From: an uncultured Prevotellaceae bacterium
GTDB taxonomy: Bacteria; Bacteroidota; Bacteroidia; Bacteroidales; Bacteroidaceae
Direction of reading: 5' to 3'
Assembly: GCA_900319385.1 (NCBI GenBank)
Contig: ONOG01000004.1
Span: 35,443-99,442 of the forward strand
Length of the DNA stretch: 64,000 nucleotides
Below, piece by piece: positions 25,263 through 32,819 of the stretch (the stretch's first letter is position 1; every line of letters starts with the position of its first letter). Under the pieces are notes generated by a model, which searched no databases, had not been told where the DNA came from, and saw only the letters and a list, made by a program, of their open reading frames with translations. A program made the position numbers and the translations under genes.

Positions 25263-26570
25263 TCAGTTCACTCTGGTGATGTGTGCTCCGAGTGCCACGA
25301 GGCGACCCTCGATGTTCTCGTAGCCGCGGTCGATTTGCTCGATGTTGCTGATGGTACTCGTTCCCTGTGCACTGAGGGCGGCGATGAGCAGGGCGATGCC
25401 GGCACGGATGTCGGGTGAGGTCATGCGGATGCCGCGCAGCGAGAAGCGGCGGTCGTGGCCGACGACCACGGCGCGGTGGGGGTCGCAGAGGATGATCTGT
25501 GCGCCCATGTCGATGAGTTTATCGACGAAGAACAGGCGGCTCTCGAACATCTTCTGGTGGATGAGCACACTGCCCTTGGCCTGTGTCGCTACGACGAGGA
25601 ATACGCTCAGCAGGTCGGGCGTCAGTCCTGGCCACGGCGCATCGCTGAACGACATGATGCTGCCGTCCATGAAGGATTCCACCTCGTAATGTTCCTGTGC
25701 CGGTATGTAGATGTCGTCGCCACGGCGTTCCATGCGGATGCCGAGGCGCTGGTACATGTCGGGAATGATGCCGAGATTGTCGAACGACGTGTTCTTGATC
25801 GTCAGCTCGCTCTGCGTCATGGCTGCCATGCCGATGAAGCTGCCCACCTCGATCATGTCGGGCAGGATGGTATGCTCTGTGCCGTGCAGTTCGCTCACGC
25901 CTTCGATGGTGAGACGGTTGGAGGCGATGCCGCTGATGCGGGCTCCCATGCGGTTGAGCATCTGGCACAGTTGCTGGATGTAGGGTTCGCACGCTGCGTT
26001 GTAGATGGTGGTCGTCCCCTCTGCCAGCACGGCTGCCATGATGATGTTGGCGGTTCCCGTCACACTGGCTTCGTCGAGCAGCATGTATTTGCCGCGAAGG
26101 TGTTCGGCCTCCAGGTCGTAGGTGCCGCGCTCGCGGTTGACGGTGAGCTTTGCGCCGAGCTCCTGCATGCCGATGAAGTGGGTGTCGAGGCGCCGGCGTC
26201 CGATCTGGTCGCCGCCTGGTTTGGCTACCGACGCGCGGTGGAATCGTCCGAGCATCGGGCCCATGAGCAGGATGGAGCCGCGCAGTGCGGCACAGCGCTG
26301 GATGAACTCGTCGCTCTGCAGGTAGTCCATGTCGAGGCAGTCGGCCTGCAGCTGCCAGTCGCCCTCACCGATCTGCCGCGTGCTCACACCCATACGGCTG
26401 AGCAGGGCGATGAGGTTGTTGACGTCGAGGATGTTGGGCACGTTGCGCATGACGACAGGCTCGTTCGTCAGCAGTACGGCGCTGATGACCTCCAGTGCTT
26501 CGTTCTTGGCGCCCTTGGGAGTGATCTCTCCGCTGAGCCGGTGTCCGCCTTCGATGATGAATTTAGCCAT
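25263..26570 (-). CDS. murA: UDP-N-acetylglucosamine 1-carboxyvinyltransferase, Asp-type active site
   Basis: First committed enzyme of peptidoglycan synthesis; it adds enolpyruvate from PEP to UDP-GlcNAc in the cytosol. The 435 residues contain GGHRLSGEITPKGAKNEAL at the N-terminus and GPMLGRFHRASVAKPGGD near 104-121. The loop residue equivalent to Cys115 of Escherichia coli, the target alkylated by fosfomycin, is Asp121 here (codon GAC at 26210-26208). Asp at this site is known from naturally fosfomycin-resistant MurA enzymes, for example in mycobacteria and Chlamydia. The start overlaps the DUF4290 stop by 8 bases. Confidence 0.97.
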   Translation of the reverse strand: MAKFIIEGGHRLSGEITPKGAKNEALEVISAVLLTNEPVVMRNVPNILDVNNLIALLSRMGVSTRQIGEGDWQLQADCLDMDYLQSDEFIQRCAALRGSILLMGPMLGRFHRASVAKPGGDQIGRRRLDTHFIGMQELGAKLTVNRERGTYDLEAEHLRGKYMLLDEASVTGTANIIMAAVLAEGTTTIYNAACEPYIQQLCQMLNRMGARISGIASNRLTIEGVSELHGTEHTILPDMIEVGSFIGMAAMTQSELTIKNTSFDNLGIIPDMYQRLGIRMERRGDDIYIPAQEHYEVESFMDGSIMSFSDAPWPGLTPDLLSVFLVVATQAKGSVLIHQKMFESRLFFVDKLIDMGAQIILCDPHRAVVVGHDRRFSLRGIRMTSPDIRAGIALLIAALSAQGTSTISNIEQIDRGYENIEGRLVALGAHITRVN

Positions 26571-27180
26571 GGTGCTTTTTCTTCTTTTTCTTGCCAGTGT
26601 TGGCAGTCTGAATGCCGCTGAGGATTTCCTGGTCGCTCAGCAGGGGGAGTGCTTCGGGCATGATGCCTACTTTGCCTTGTGTATATTGGAAGATGTCGTC
26701 GAGCACCTTGTCGTTGCTCATCGCGTCGGCGTTCCATCGCGCGAGGGCACGCTTCATCTGATTGGCCACCTGCTGGGTGAGGGCCAGACGTTCCTCTTCG
26801 TCCTCGATTTCGGTCAGTTTCTGCATCAGCGCCTCGACGATGGCACCGTAGTGGCGGCGTGCGATGCGCTTCTGGGGATAGGGGATGCGGTCGTGCTGTG
26901 CCCGTGTGTCCTCGATGCGCTCGATTTCGACGGGATAGTCGATGTCGAGTTCGTAGTCGGCAATGGCGGCGAGGTGGTTCCAGAGCTTCTTACGGAACTC
27001 GTCGGCGTCGCCGTGCTGCTTCACCATGCTCGCCATGAGCTGGACGATGGTCTGGGCGCAGCGCAGGCGTTCGGCGCGGTCGTCGATGCTCTTGCAGTGG
27101 TCCACCATTTGCTGGATGCAGCGTCCGTATTCCGGCATGCGGAGTTGGTCGCGCTGGGTGTTGTAGTCGATGTTGGTCAT
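26563..27180 (-). CDS. DUF4290 family protein
   Basis: A 205-residue, highly charged, mostly helical protein with no signal peptide or membrane segment, matching the Bacteroidota-specific DUF4290 family (DYNTQRDQLRMPEYGRCIQQ at the N-terminus). It ends in a lysine run (TGKKKKKKHHG), suggesting contact with nucleic acid or ribosomes, though that is inference. It is encoded directly upstream of, and overlapping, murA. The pairing recurs across the phylum as far as I know, but no function is established. Confidence 0.88.
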   Translation of the reverse strand: MTNIDYNTQRDQLRMPEYGRCIQQMVDHCKSIDDRAERLRCAQTIVQLMASMVKQHGDADEFRKKLWNHLAAIADYELDIDYPVEIERIEDTRAQHDRIPYPQKRIARRHYGAIVEALMQKLTEIEDEEERLALTQQVANQMKRALARWNADAMSNDKVLDDIFQYTQGKVGIMPEALPLLSDQEILSGIQTANTGKKKKKKHHG

Positions 27181-27187
27181 ATCTAAG

Positions 27188-27883
27188 TCAAATGATTTTC
27201 TTTTTACTTACTGTGGCCACGAAGTCCTTGAGGTAGAAGGGCTCGAAGTAGGCTACGTCTTCAAACTGGCCGTTGGCATGGGCACGTTCGGCCAGCGGTG
27301 CCATGTATTTGGCGAGCGGACGGACGTTGTCGAAGAAGTGGGCATTGGGGTGGTTGAGCACGCTTTTGCATTTCTCGGACCCGTTGCCGAAGAAATAGAC
27401 GGGGTGCTCGGCCAGCACGTCGGCAAAGCTCTGCTCGTCGATCACCATGGCCTGTGTCTGCTGCATGGTGCGCAGGGCTCGGGTGTAGAGGGCGCAATAG
27501 ACTTCCATGCGTCGGGCGTCGATCATGGGGCAGAGCAGGGCATCCTCCGGCAGGTCGTCGTGTTGCAGGAGCACAGGCACGCTGAGCACCTGCAGTGTGG
27601 GCAGGGCGATGAGCTGCAGCTTGCGCCCGTAGCACACGCCTTTGGCCATCGACACGCCGATGCGCAGTCCTGTATAGGAACCTGGTCCGCAGCTCACGGC
27701 GACGGCATCGAACGGGATGGCATGGCTGTCGGTGAACGACAGTGCTTCATCGACCATGCTTCCCAGGCGCCGCGACTGTGCTGCGCCCGTCTGTTCTGTC
27801 TGCTCAAAAATCACCTGTCCGTCCTCGCTCACTGCCACCGAGCAGAGGTCGGTCGCCGTCTCAATATGTAGTATGCACGACAT
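27188..27883 (-). CDS. tsaB: tRNA threonylcarbamoyladenosine synthesis protein TsaB
   Basis: A 231-residue partner of TsaD in making t6A at position 37 of ANN-decoding tRNAs. It has the ASKHA-fold N-terminus CILHIETATDLCSVAV and the conserved AVSCGPGSYTGLRIGVSMAK near residues 61-80. It heads the minus-strand run toward DUF4290 and murA with an 8-base gap. A TAACTTTG -7 motif lies upstream at 27939-27932. Confidence 0.95.
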   Translation of the reverse strand: MSCILHIETATDLCSVAVSEDGQVIFEQTEQTGAAQSRRLGSMVDEALSFTDSHAIPFDAVAVSCGPGSYTGLRIGVSMAKGVCYGRKLQLIALPTLQVLSVPVLLQHDDLPEDALLCPMIDARRMEVYCALYTRALRTMQQTQAMVIDEQSFADVLAEHPVYFFGNGSEKCKSVLNHPNAHFFDNVRPLAKYMAPLAERAHANGQFEDVAYFEPFYLKDFVATVSKKKII

Positions 27884-27931
27884 AGGTACAGTATCTTTTT
27901 ATGATTGCTTCAGTTGCTTTCAAACAATTTG

Positions 27932-27939
27932 CAAAGTTA
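27932..27939 (-). promoter_or_regulatory. Candidate -7 element for the tsaB operon
   Basis: On the minus strand this reads TAACTTTG, 49 bases before the tsaB start. The -33 box is poor (TTCG at about 18 bases), so only the -7 match supports it. Confidence 0.5.
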
Positions 27940-28028
27940 CGCAAAATTTCGGTGAACCGAAAGGAAAAGCGGATTTATTTGTGTTTTCGGGCAGACGGAG
28001 GGTGGATGATGAGGGGAGTGAAGGCAAG

Positions 28029-28057
28029 AGCGGCAGCCTCGGGAGGGGGCTGCCGCT
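28029..28057. terminator. Hairpin downstream of the HU-like gene
   Basis: AGCGGCAGCC (28029-28038) pairs perfectly with GGCTGCCGCT (28048-28057) around TCGGGAGGG. It lies about 40 bases after the HU-like stop and before the tsaB promoter. No T-run follows on the minus strand. Confidence 0.45.
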
Positions 28058-28094
28058 GTGGGTGCGCTTGTGGCGGAGGTGTGATGGGGGGCGT

Positions 28095-28721
28095 TTAGCC
28101 GAGCACATAGACTTTATGGCTGCCTGCGCCTTTAGTCTTGATGCCCGATGCGAGGTCGGCGGCAAAGGATGCCAGTTCCTTGGTGGCCATGGAGCGCCGC
28201 AGACCGGTCAGTTCCATGTAGCCGACGACGTTCATGGATGGCGACGTGGCGAGTGCCTGCTTCAGCATTTGGAGCCGGTCGTCGCGGGTGGTTTCCAGCT
28301 GGTTCACGCGCTGCACGAGTCCGTCACCTTCCAGACGGAGATCCTCGCGGAGACGGTCCATGAACTCCTTCGAGGGCTTGAAACGCACGCCGCGCACGGT
28401 GATGCTATGGGCATTGAGCTGCTTGCCTTCGCCGTCGATGTCGGAGACGGTGCGGCCCTTCACCGGTCCGATGGACAGTCGGAAGGTGCCCAGGTGGGGC
28501 ACGGTGACGGTGTGTCCGAGCAAGAGCATGTCGCTCACCGATGCCATCAGGTTGCTCAGCACGCTTTCCGCAATGCCTGAGTTGGTCATGCCCTTGTTTT
28601 CCTTCATGTAGTTCAGCAGCTGCTCGGCAGCAATGTTGCTGTAGGTGGGCACTTTGTAGTACGAACGTTTTTTGCCGTCGGCCTTCACGTCGTTCATTTC
28701 CTGTAGTACATACTTAAGCAT
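28095..28721 (-). CDS. HU-family DNA-binding protein, extended form
   Basis: A 208-residue protein whose first 120 residues match the Bacteroidota HU/IHF-like DNA-binding domain (YYKVPTYSNIAAEQLLNYM; LLLGHTVTVPHLGTFRLSIG; RGVRFKPSKEF). The remaining 85 residues form a separate Leu/Met-rich region with LRRSMATKELASFAADLASG and a basic end. Typical HU is about 90 residues, so this is the longer type. It likely binds or bends DNA; its target is unknown. It is divergent from yicC, and a four-unit 21-bp palindromic element lies in the shared upstream region. Confidence 0.85.
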   Translation of the reverse strand: MLKYVLQEMNDVKADGKKRSYYKVPTYSNIAAEQLLNYMKENKGMTNSGIAESVLSNLMASVSDMLLLGHTVTVPHLGTFRLSIGPVKGRTVSDIDGEGKQLNAHSITVRGVRFKPSKEFMDRLREDLRLEGDGLVQRVNQLETTRDDRLQMLKQALATSPSMNVVGYMELTGLRRSMATKELASFAADLASGIKTKGAGSHKVYVLG

Positions 28722-28752
28722 AGTTCGTTTGGTTTTTAGGTGAAACGTGGCA

Positions 28753-28760
28753 CAAAGTTA
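28753..28760 (-). promoter_or_regulatory. Candidate -7 element for the HU-like gene
   Basis: Minus-strand TAACTTTG, 32 bases before the start codon. No good -33 TTTG is found at 19-21 bases; that position falls at the edge of the adjacent 21-bp palindromic element, which could influence this promoter. Confidence 0.5.
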
Positions 28761-28771
28761 CTGAATCCGCA

Positions 28772-28875
28772 GAGAAAACTCGGAGTATCAATGGTACTTG
28801 TACGAATACCATTGAAACTTTAACAAATTCCATTGAGATTTCTGAAAATTTCAATGAGATTTTGAGTTTTTTCGG
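28772..28875. repeat. 21-bp four-unit palindromic element, copy A
   Basis: Four consecutive 21-bp units occupy 28785-28868, phase-perfect. The flanking arms (AGAAAACTC at the left, GAGTTTTTTC at the right) pair imperfectly. This copy is the most diverged of the four, and its inner units read in the same sense as copy B. Confidence 0.8.
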
Positions 28876-28966
28876 CACCTCATCCGAGTTTGATGCACAG
28901 CGCGGGTGAGTCTGCGGGGCGGAATGGCGGAGATTTTCGTGCGCATCCCCTCATTTTTTTCTGTGC

Positions 28967-29002
28967 TTTGCGGCGAAATGTGCCGAAAAAGCCTTAACTT
29001 TG
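28967..29002 (+). promoter_or_regulatory. Candidate promoter for yicC
   Basis: TAACTTTG at 28995-29002 is a good -7 element 35 bases before the ATG. The nearest TTTG (28967-28970) is 24 bases away, slightly too far for the usual 19-21. Confidence 0.5.
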
Positions 29003-29036
29003 CAACACCAATAACGTATTATTATAAAGCAGACAC

Positions 29037-29924
29037 ATGATACTATCGATGACCGGCTACGGCAAGAGCGTAGCAACCTTTGAGGGAAAGAAAATCCATG
29101 TGGAGGTGAAGTCGCTGAACAGTAAGGCGCTCGACCTCTCGGCACGTATCGCACCGCTCTACCGTGAGCACGAGATGGAAATCCGCCAGATGGTGGCGAG
29201 CCGTCTGGAGCGCGGAAAGGTGGACTTCATGCTGTGGGTGGAGAAGGGCGAGACGCAGGGAGCCGCCTCTATCAACGGAGCTGTGGTGAAGAACTATTTT
29301 GAGCAAATCACGGCATTGAGCAAGGAACTGGGATTCGAACAGCCCAGCTTCAGTCCCGAGGACTGGATGAAGACGCTGCTGCGGCTGCCCGAAGCCATGA
29401 CGGTGACCGAGGCAGAAGAGCTCAGCGACGCGGAGTGGACCGTCGTGCGCCAGGCCATCAGCGAGGCCATCGAGGCTCTGATGGACTTCCGCCGTCAGGA
29501 AGGTGCTGCGCTGGAGAAGAAGTTTACGGAGAAGGTGGACAACATCGAGTCCCTGCTTCGCAGCATCGAGCCCTATGAGCAGCAGCGCACGGAGAAAATC
29601 CGCCAGCGCATCGTCGAGGGACTGGAGAAGGTGGCTGGCGTGGACTACGACCGCAACCGCCTGGAGCAGGAGATGATCTACTACATAGAGAAGCTCGACA
29701 TCAACGAAGAGAAACAGCGCCTGCAGAACCACCTCAACTACTTCCGCCAGACGATGGCCGACGGACATGGCCAAGGCAAGAAACTGGGCTTCATCGCACA
29801 GGAGATGGGACGCGAGATCAACACCACGGGCTCGAAGTCGAACCAGGCGGAAATGCAGAACATCGTCGTACGCATGAAGGACGAACTCGAGCAGATCAAG
29901 GAACAAGTGCTGAATGTGATGTAA
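29037..29924 (+). CDS. yicC: YicC/YloC family endoribonuclease
   Basis: A 295-residue member of the YicC family, shown in other bacteria to be an endoribonuclease linked to small-RNA turnover. The N-terminus MILSMTGYGKSVATFEGKKI and the C-terminal EMGREINTTGSKSNQAEMQN are diagnostic. Normal length. It is followed by gmk and nadD on the same strand, an order shared by many bacteria, though here a repeat and a gene remnant separate it from gmk. Confidence 0.95.
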   Translation: MILSMTGYGKSVATFEGKKIHVEVKSLNSKALDLSARIAPLYREHEMEIRQMVASRLERGKVDFMLWVEKGETQGAASINGAVVKNYFEQITALSKELGFEQPSFSPEDWMKTLLRLPEAMTVTEAEELSDAEWTVVRQAISEAIEALMDFRRQEGAALEKKFTEKVDNIESLLRSIEPYEQQRTEKIRQRIVEGLEKVAGVDYDRNRLEQEMIYYIEKLDINEEKQRLQNHLNYFRQTMADGHGQGKKLGFIAQEMGREINTTGSKSNQAEMQNIVVRMKDELEQIKEQVLNVM

Positions 29925-29930
29925 TATAAA

Positions 29931-29963
29931 AGCCTCCCCCCGACCCCCTCCGAGAGAGGGGGA
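29931..29963. repeat. GC-rich palindrome, copy 1
   Basis: AGCCTCCCCCCGACCCCCTC followed by CGAGAGAGGGGGAG, seven bases after the yicC stop. The core CCCCCTC / GAGGGGG can form a stem. It belongs to the CCTCC/GGAGG family seen in several gaps here. Confidence 0.65.
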
Positions 29964-30016
29964 GAAGGGTAGTGCGGAAAGCATGGCTGTGCAATGGTGT
30001 AGGTAGGTCGTTTTTT

Positions 30017-30196
30017 TTCAACAAAATGGTTTGATTTGTGGAGATTGATGGCGGCTATCATTCGGATGCAGAACAGATGCTAAGGGATGCAGAACGTTCA
30101 GATTTCTTACGCAGCCAGGGATTTGAAGTTCTACGTTTCAGTAATGAAGAGATCATGTATAACACAGAACACGCCATAGAAAAGATAAAAAAGAAC
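30017..30196 (+). pseudogene. Remnant of a DUF559-type endonuclease-like gene
   Basis: The translated region reads FNKMV, a TGA stop (30032), then FVEIDGGYHSDAEQ and GFEVLRFSNEEIM. This matches the C-terminal half of DUF559 (Vsr-like, PD-(D/E)XK superfamily) proteins, where VIEIDGGYH and VLRF-NEE are hallmarks. The N-terminal half is absent and the stop codon breaks the frame, so it is a fragment. After the stop it stays open and in frame with guanylate kinase, so a GTG at 30038 could in principle give a fused product. Confidence 0.7.
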
Positions 30197-30877
30197 ATGG
30201 ACGAACGTACAGCGAATATTCAATGTGCTCAGCCCGCTCCCCCTCTTTCGGAGGGGGCTGGGGGGAGGCTTGGAAAAGTCCTAATCATCTGTGCACCAAG
30301 CGGCACAGGCAAATCGACCATCATCAACTATTTGCGCGAGCAGGGAGTGGAGTTCTCTTTCTCCATCTCGGCAACGACGCGTGAGCCCCGCGGAGAGGAA
30401 CGCAACGGTGTGGAGTATTTCTTCCTGACGGAGGACGAGTTCCAGCGAAAGATTGAGGAAGATGCCTTCATCGAGTGGGAACAAGTGTATGCAGGACAGA
30501 AATATGGCACACTGAAAGAGCAGGTGGAAGGCGAGCTGGCCGCAGGTCGGAACATCGTGTTCGACGTCGATGTCAATGGCGGGCTGCGCATCAAGCAGTA
30601 TTTCAAGGACCGTGCGCTGAGCCTTTTCATCCTGCCGCCCAGCATCGAATGCCTGCGTGACCGACTCGAAAAGCGCGGCACGGAGACTCCCGAAAAGATA
30701 CAGAAACGGCTGGACCGCGCCGAATACGAAATCTCGCGTGCACCAGAGTTCGACCGACAAATCGTCAACGACGACCTCGCGACGGCCGAGGCTGAGGCTC
30801 TCTGCCTCGTGACGGAGTTCTTGAAAGCCTCCCATAACCCCTCCGAAGGAGGGGAATTCGGACCGGCAGGCCTTTAA
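30197..30877 (+). CDS. gmk: Guanylate kinase with repeat-derived ends
   Basis: Cytosolic kinase converting GMP to GDP. The P-loop APSGTGKST and the GMP-binding SATTREPRGEERNGVEYFFL identify it. The ATG at 30197 is the last in-frame Met before the domain; an upstream open frame reaches a GTG at 30038 within a DUF559 remnant. The roughly 26 residues before GKVLIICAPSG include APPLSEGAGGRLG, which is the translation of a GC-rich palindrome, and the C-terminal ASHNPSEGGEFGPAGL derives from another copy. The stop codon falls at the start of a 7-bp array. The core is complete, so activity is expected. Confidence 0.9.
   Translation: MDERTANIQCAQPAPPLSEGAGGRLGKVLIICAPSGTGKSTIINYLREQGVEFSFSISATTREPRGEERNGVEYFFLTEDEFQRKIEEDAFIEWEQVYAGQKYGTLKEQVEGELAAGRNIVFDVDVNGGLRIKQYFKDRALSLFILPPSIECLRDRLEKRGTETPEKIQKRLDRAEYEISRAPEFDRQIVNDDLATAEAEALCLVTEFLKASHNPSEGGEFGPAGL
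30231..30274. repeat. GC-rich palindrome, copy 2, inside gmk
   Basis: AGCCCGCTCCCCCTCTTTCG then GAGGGGGCTGGGGGGAGGCT. It lies within the gmk reading frame, between the upstream remnant and the kinase core, and is read as a Pro/Gly-rich linker. Confidence 0.75.
30825..30855. repeat. GC-rich palindrome, copy 3, at gmk 3' end
   Basis: AAGCCTCCCATAACCCCTCC then GAAGGAGGGGA; read as the C-terminal tail of gmk. Confidence 0.7.
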
Positions 30878-30922
30878 TTATTAATTATTAATTATTAATT
30901 TTTAATTTTTCACTTTTCACTT
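30874..30922. repeat. Heptanucleotide array, 7 units (TTAATTA to TTCACTT)
   Basis: Three TTAATTA, two TTAATTT and two TTCACTT units in perfect 7-bp phase. The array starts at the gmk stop codon and ends shortly before nadD. The switch from one unit sequence to another within one array is notable. Confidence 0.85.
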
Positions 30923-30940
30923 TTCGAAGAAAGCACTGGG

Positions 30941-31531
30941 ATGAGAGTAGGCATCTACGGCGGTTCGTTCAACCCTATACACCGAGGGCATACGGGTCTG
31001 GCTACCGACATCTGTCGCGCAGGGCTCGTCGATGAAGTGTGGCTGATGGTCTCGCCCCTCAATCCGCTCAAGCGCGAGCAGCAGACCGAGCTGCTACCCA
31101 CGGACGAACGTCTGCACATGGCTCGGCTCGCCACCGCCGGTAGCGACTGTCTGAAGGTCAGCGACCTGGAGACCCGTCTGCCCCTCCCGTCCTACACCGT
31201 GCACACGCTGGCTGCCCTGCACGAGCAGCATCCCGACCACGAGTTCGTGCTCATCGTCGGCGAAGACAACTGGCAACGCTTCGACCGTTGGTACCATGCC
31301 GACGAAATCCGTGCACAGCACGACATCGTCGTCTATGGACGCGATGCCGACACGGGGATGATCCTCCACCATCCTGACGGCACGTCGGAGGTGCATCCTC
31401 AGCCCCGCCGCTACGACATCTCCAGCACCGCGATTCGCCAGGCGCTCAGCCGAGGAGAACTCGATGTGCCCCGTCGCTGGCTCCACCCCGATGTCTATCG
31501 CTATGTGAGGAGCCATCGCCTCTACGTCTAA
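30941..31531 (+). CDS. nadD: Nicotinate-nucleotide adenylyltransferase
   Basis: A 196-residue cytosolic enzyme that adenylates nicotinate mononucleotide in NAD synthesis. The nucleotidyl-transferase motif GGSFNPIHRGH is at residues 7-17 and the ISSTAIR motif near 166. It follows gmk across a 7-bp array. Confidence 0.96.
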   Translation: MRVGIYGGSFNPIHRGHTGLATDICRAGLVDEVWLMVSPLNPLKREQQTELLPTDERLHMARLATAGSDCLKVSDLETRLPLPSYTVHTLAALHEQHPDHEFVLIVGEDNWQRFDRWYHADEIRAQHDIVVYGRDADTGMILHHPDGTSEVHPQPRRYDISSTAIRQALSRGELDVPRRWLHPDVYRYVRSHRLYV

Positions 31532-31581
31532 GTCTAATTATACCTCATGTTCTAACCATCAAAAAAAACACAAATGCTATC

Positions 31582-32724
31582 ATGAAAAAATTCGCACTGC
31601 TCCTTATCTGCTTGCTGTGCACGATGGTCGTACAGGCACAGTACAACATCACGTCGCCCGATGGCCGCATCCGCGTTTCGCTCATCCCCAAACAGACGCG
31701 CAACCTCGACACCAAGGTTATGCGCACGACACGCATGAAGATGTCCGTCTTCGTGGATGGCAAGATCGTGGTCGATGCCCAGGAAATCAATCTGATACTC
31801 TATGCCCACGGCCACAGATACACCTTCGGCAAGTCGGACTTCGTCAACTCCACAGCCACGACGCGCCCCGTAGCCTTTGTGCCTGGACAGGGCGACGAAG
31901 CCATCGCCGGCATGGGCAATCGCTGCAACCGCATGGTGGTGCAGTCGGCCACTGGCATCACGCTCGAAGTGCTGGCTTTCGACACGGGTGTGGCCTACCG
32001 CTTCTCGGTGGAAGGCATGGAGGGAGAATACAAAATCCTCAATGCTACCGACGTGTTCCCGTACGAAAAGCCCAACGCCATCGTCGGCACGTTTACGGGC
32101 GACCAGGTTCTGCCCTGGCGCACGATGCGCATCGGCGAGACGGAGGAGCAGGCTGCCGCAACCGACGTGTGGGAACAGACCTACCCCTCGCGCAAGCTGG
32201 TGTCGTGGCGCGATGCCCTGTCGTCGGTGTCGGTCGGCATGACCACCAACTGGGTGGCAGACAATGCATGGAAGGGCCCCAGCCAGTCGCACGGCATCTA
32301 CGTCGATTACATCTACAAACACCTGTACGGTGGCTTGAGCTTCACCCCCTGCCACCAGCTGCTCTACGTCTATTGGGAAGGCGACTATGCCCCCTTCACG
32401 AATGTAATGGGCAGCATCCATTCGTGGGACGTCACCGCCCGTTTCGGCTACAACCTGCCCGTGCAGTTCGGCTACAGCGTGTGGAGCTTTGCGCCCTACG
32501 CCACAGCTACCTACCTGGCCCTGCGCCAGCACGACAATCCGCATCCCGGGTTTCAGAAATTGTCGAACCGAAGCCACACCCTCGTGGGGCTGGGCCTGAA
32601 GATTCAATACATGATGCACGAACGCATCTCCCTCGGTGTGGGCTATGAGTATCAGTTCTTCACGGGGAGTCAGGAGCCGACCGGACGCAGCACATTGCTG
32701 CTCAGTATCGGCTATTGTCTGTAA
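31582..32724 (+). CDS. GH97 N-terminal-like domain fused to a small barrel-like domain
   Basis: A 380-residue exported protein with a signal peptide (FALLLICLLCTMVVQAQ). Residues about 20-230 resemble the N-terminal beta-sandwich of family 97 glycosidases: SPDGRIRVSL, then VVDAQEINLILY and TDVFPYEKPNAIVGTF. The catalytic GH97 barrel is missing. Instead residues about 235-380 form alternating aromatic beta strands (YVYWEGDYAPFTNVMGSIHS; ISLGVGYEYQFFTG; LLLSIGYCL) ending in a hydrophobic strand, like a small outer-membrane barrel. It therefore probably binds rather than cleaves. It follows nadD by 50 bases. Confidence 0.7.
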   Translation: MKKFALLLICLLCTMVVQAQYNITSPDGRIRVSLIPKQTRNLDTKVMRTTRMKMSVFVDGKIVVDAQEINLILYAHGHRYTFGKSDFVNSTATTRPVAFVPGQGDEAIAGMGNRCNRMVVQSATGITLEVLAFDTGVAYRFSVEGMEGEYKILNATDVFPYEKPNAIVGTFTGDQVLPWRTMRIGETEEQAAATDVWEQTYPSRKLVSWRDALSSVSVGMTTNWVADNAWKGPSQSHGIYVDYIYKHLYGGLSFTPCHQLLYVYWEGDYAPFTNVMGSIHSWDVTARFGYNLPVQFGYSVWSFAPYATATYLALRQHDNPHPGFQKLSNRSHTLVGLGLKIQYMMHERISLGVGYEYQFFTGSQEPTGRSTLLLSIGYCL

Positions 32725-32738
32725 AAAAGCGTCCCAAA

Positions 32739-32783
32739 CAACAGCCCCCCAATCCCTCTTCTGGAGGGGTTGGGGGGCTGTTG
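32739..32783. terminator. Palindromic terminator between convergent genes (GC-rich palindrome, copy 4)
   Basis: CAACAGCCCCCCAATCCCTC and GAGGGGTTGGGGGGCTGTTG form a stem of about 20 bp around TTCTG. It lies between convergent stops (GH97N-like and thiL) and could end transcription both ways. It is the most symmetrical member of the CCTCC/GGAGG family here. Confidence 0.65.
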
Positions 32784-32819
32784 TGCTGCTGTTAGGGGAA
32801 ATTGTAGGGAGAGAAGGCT

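Larger units (their letters stand above)
28722..29036. other. Divergent promoter region between HU-like gene and yicC
   Basis: Contains a minus-strand TAACTTTG (28760-28753) for the HU-like gene, copy A of the 21-bp element (28772-28875), and a plus-strand TAACTTTG (28995-29002) for yicC. No coding sequence is visible. Confidence 0.6.
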
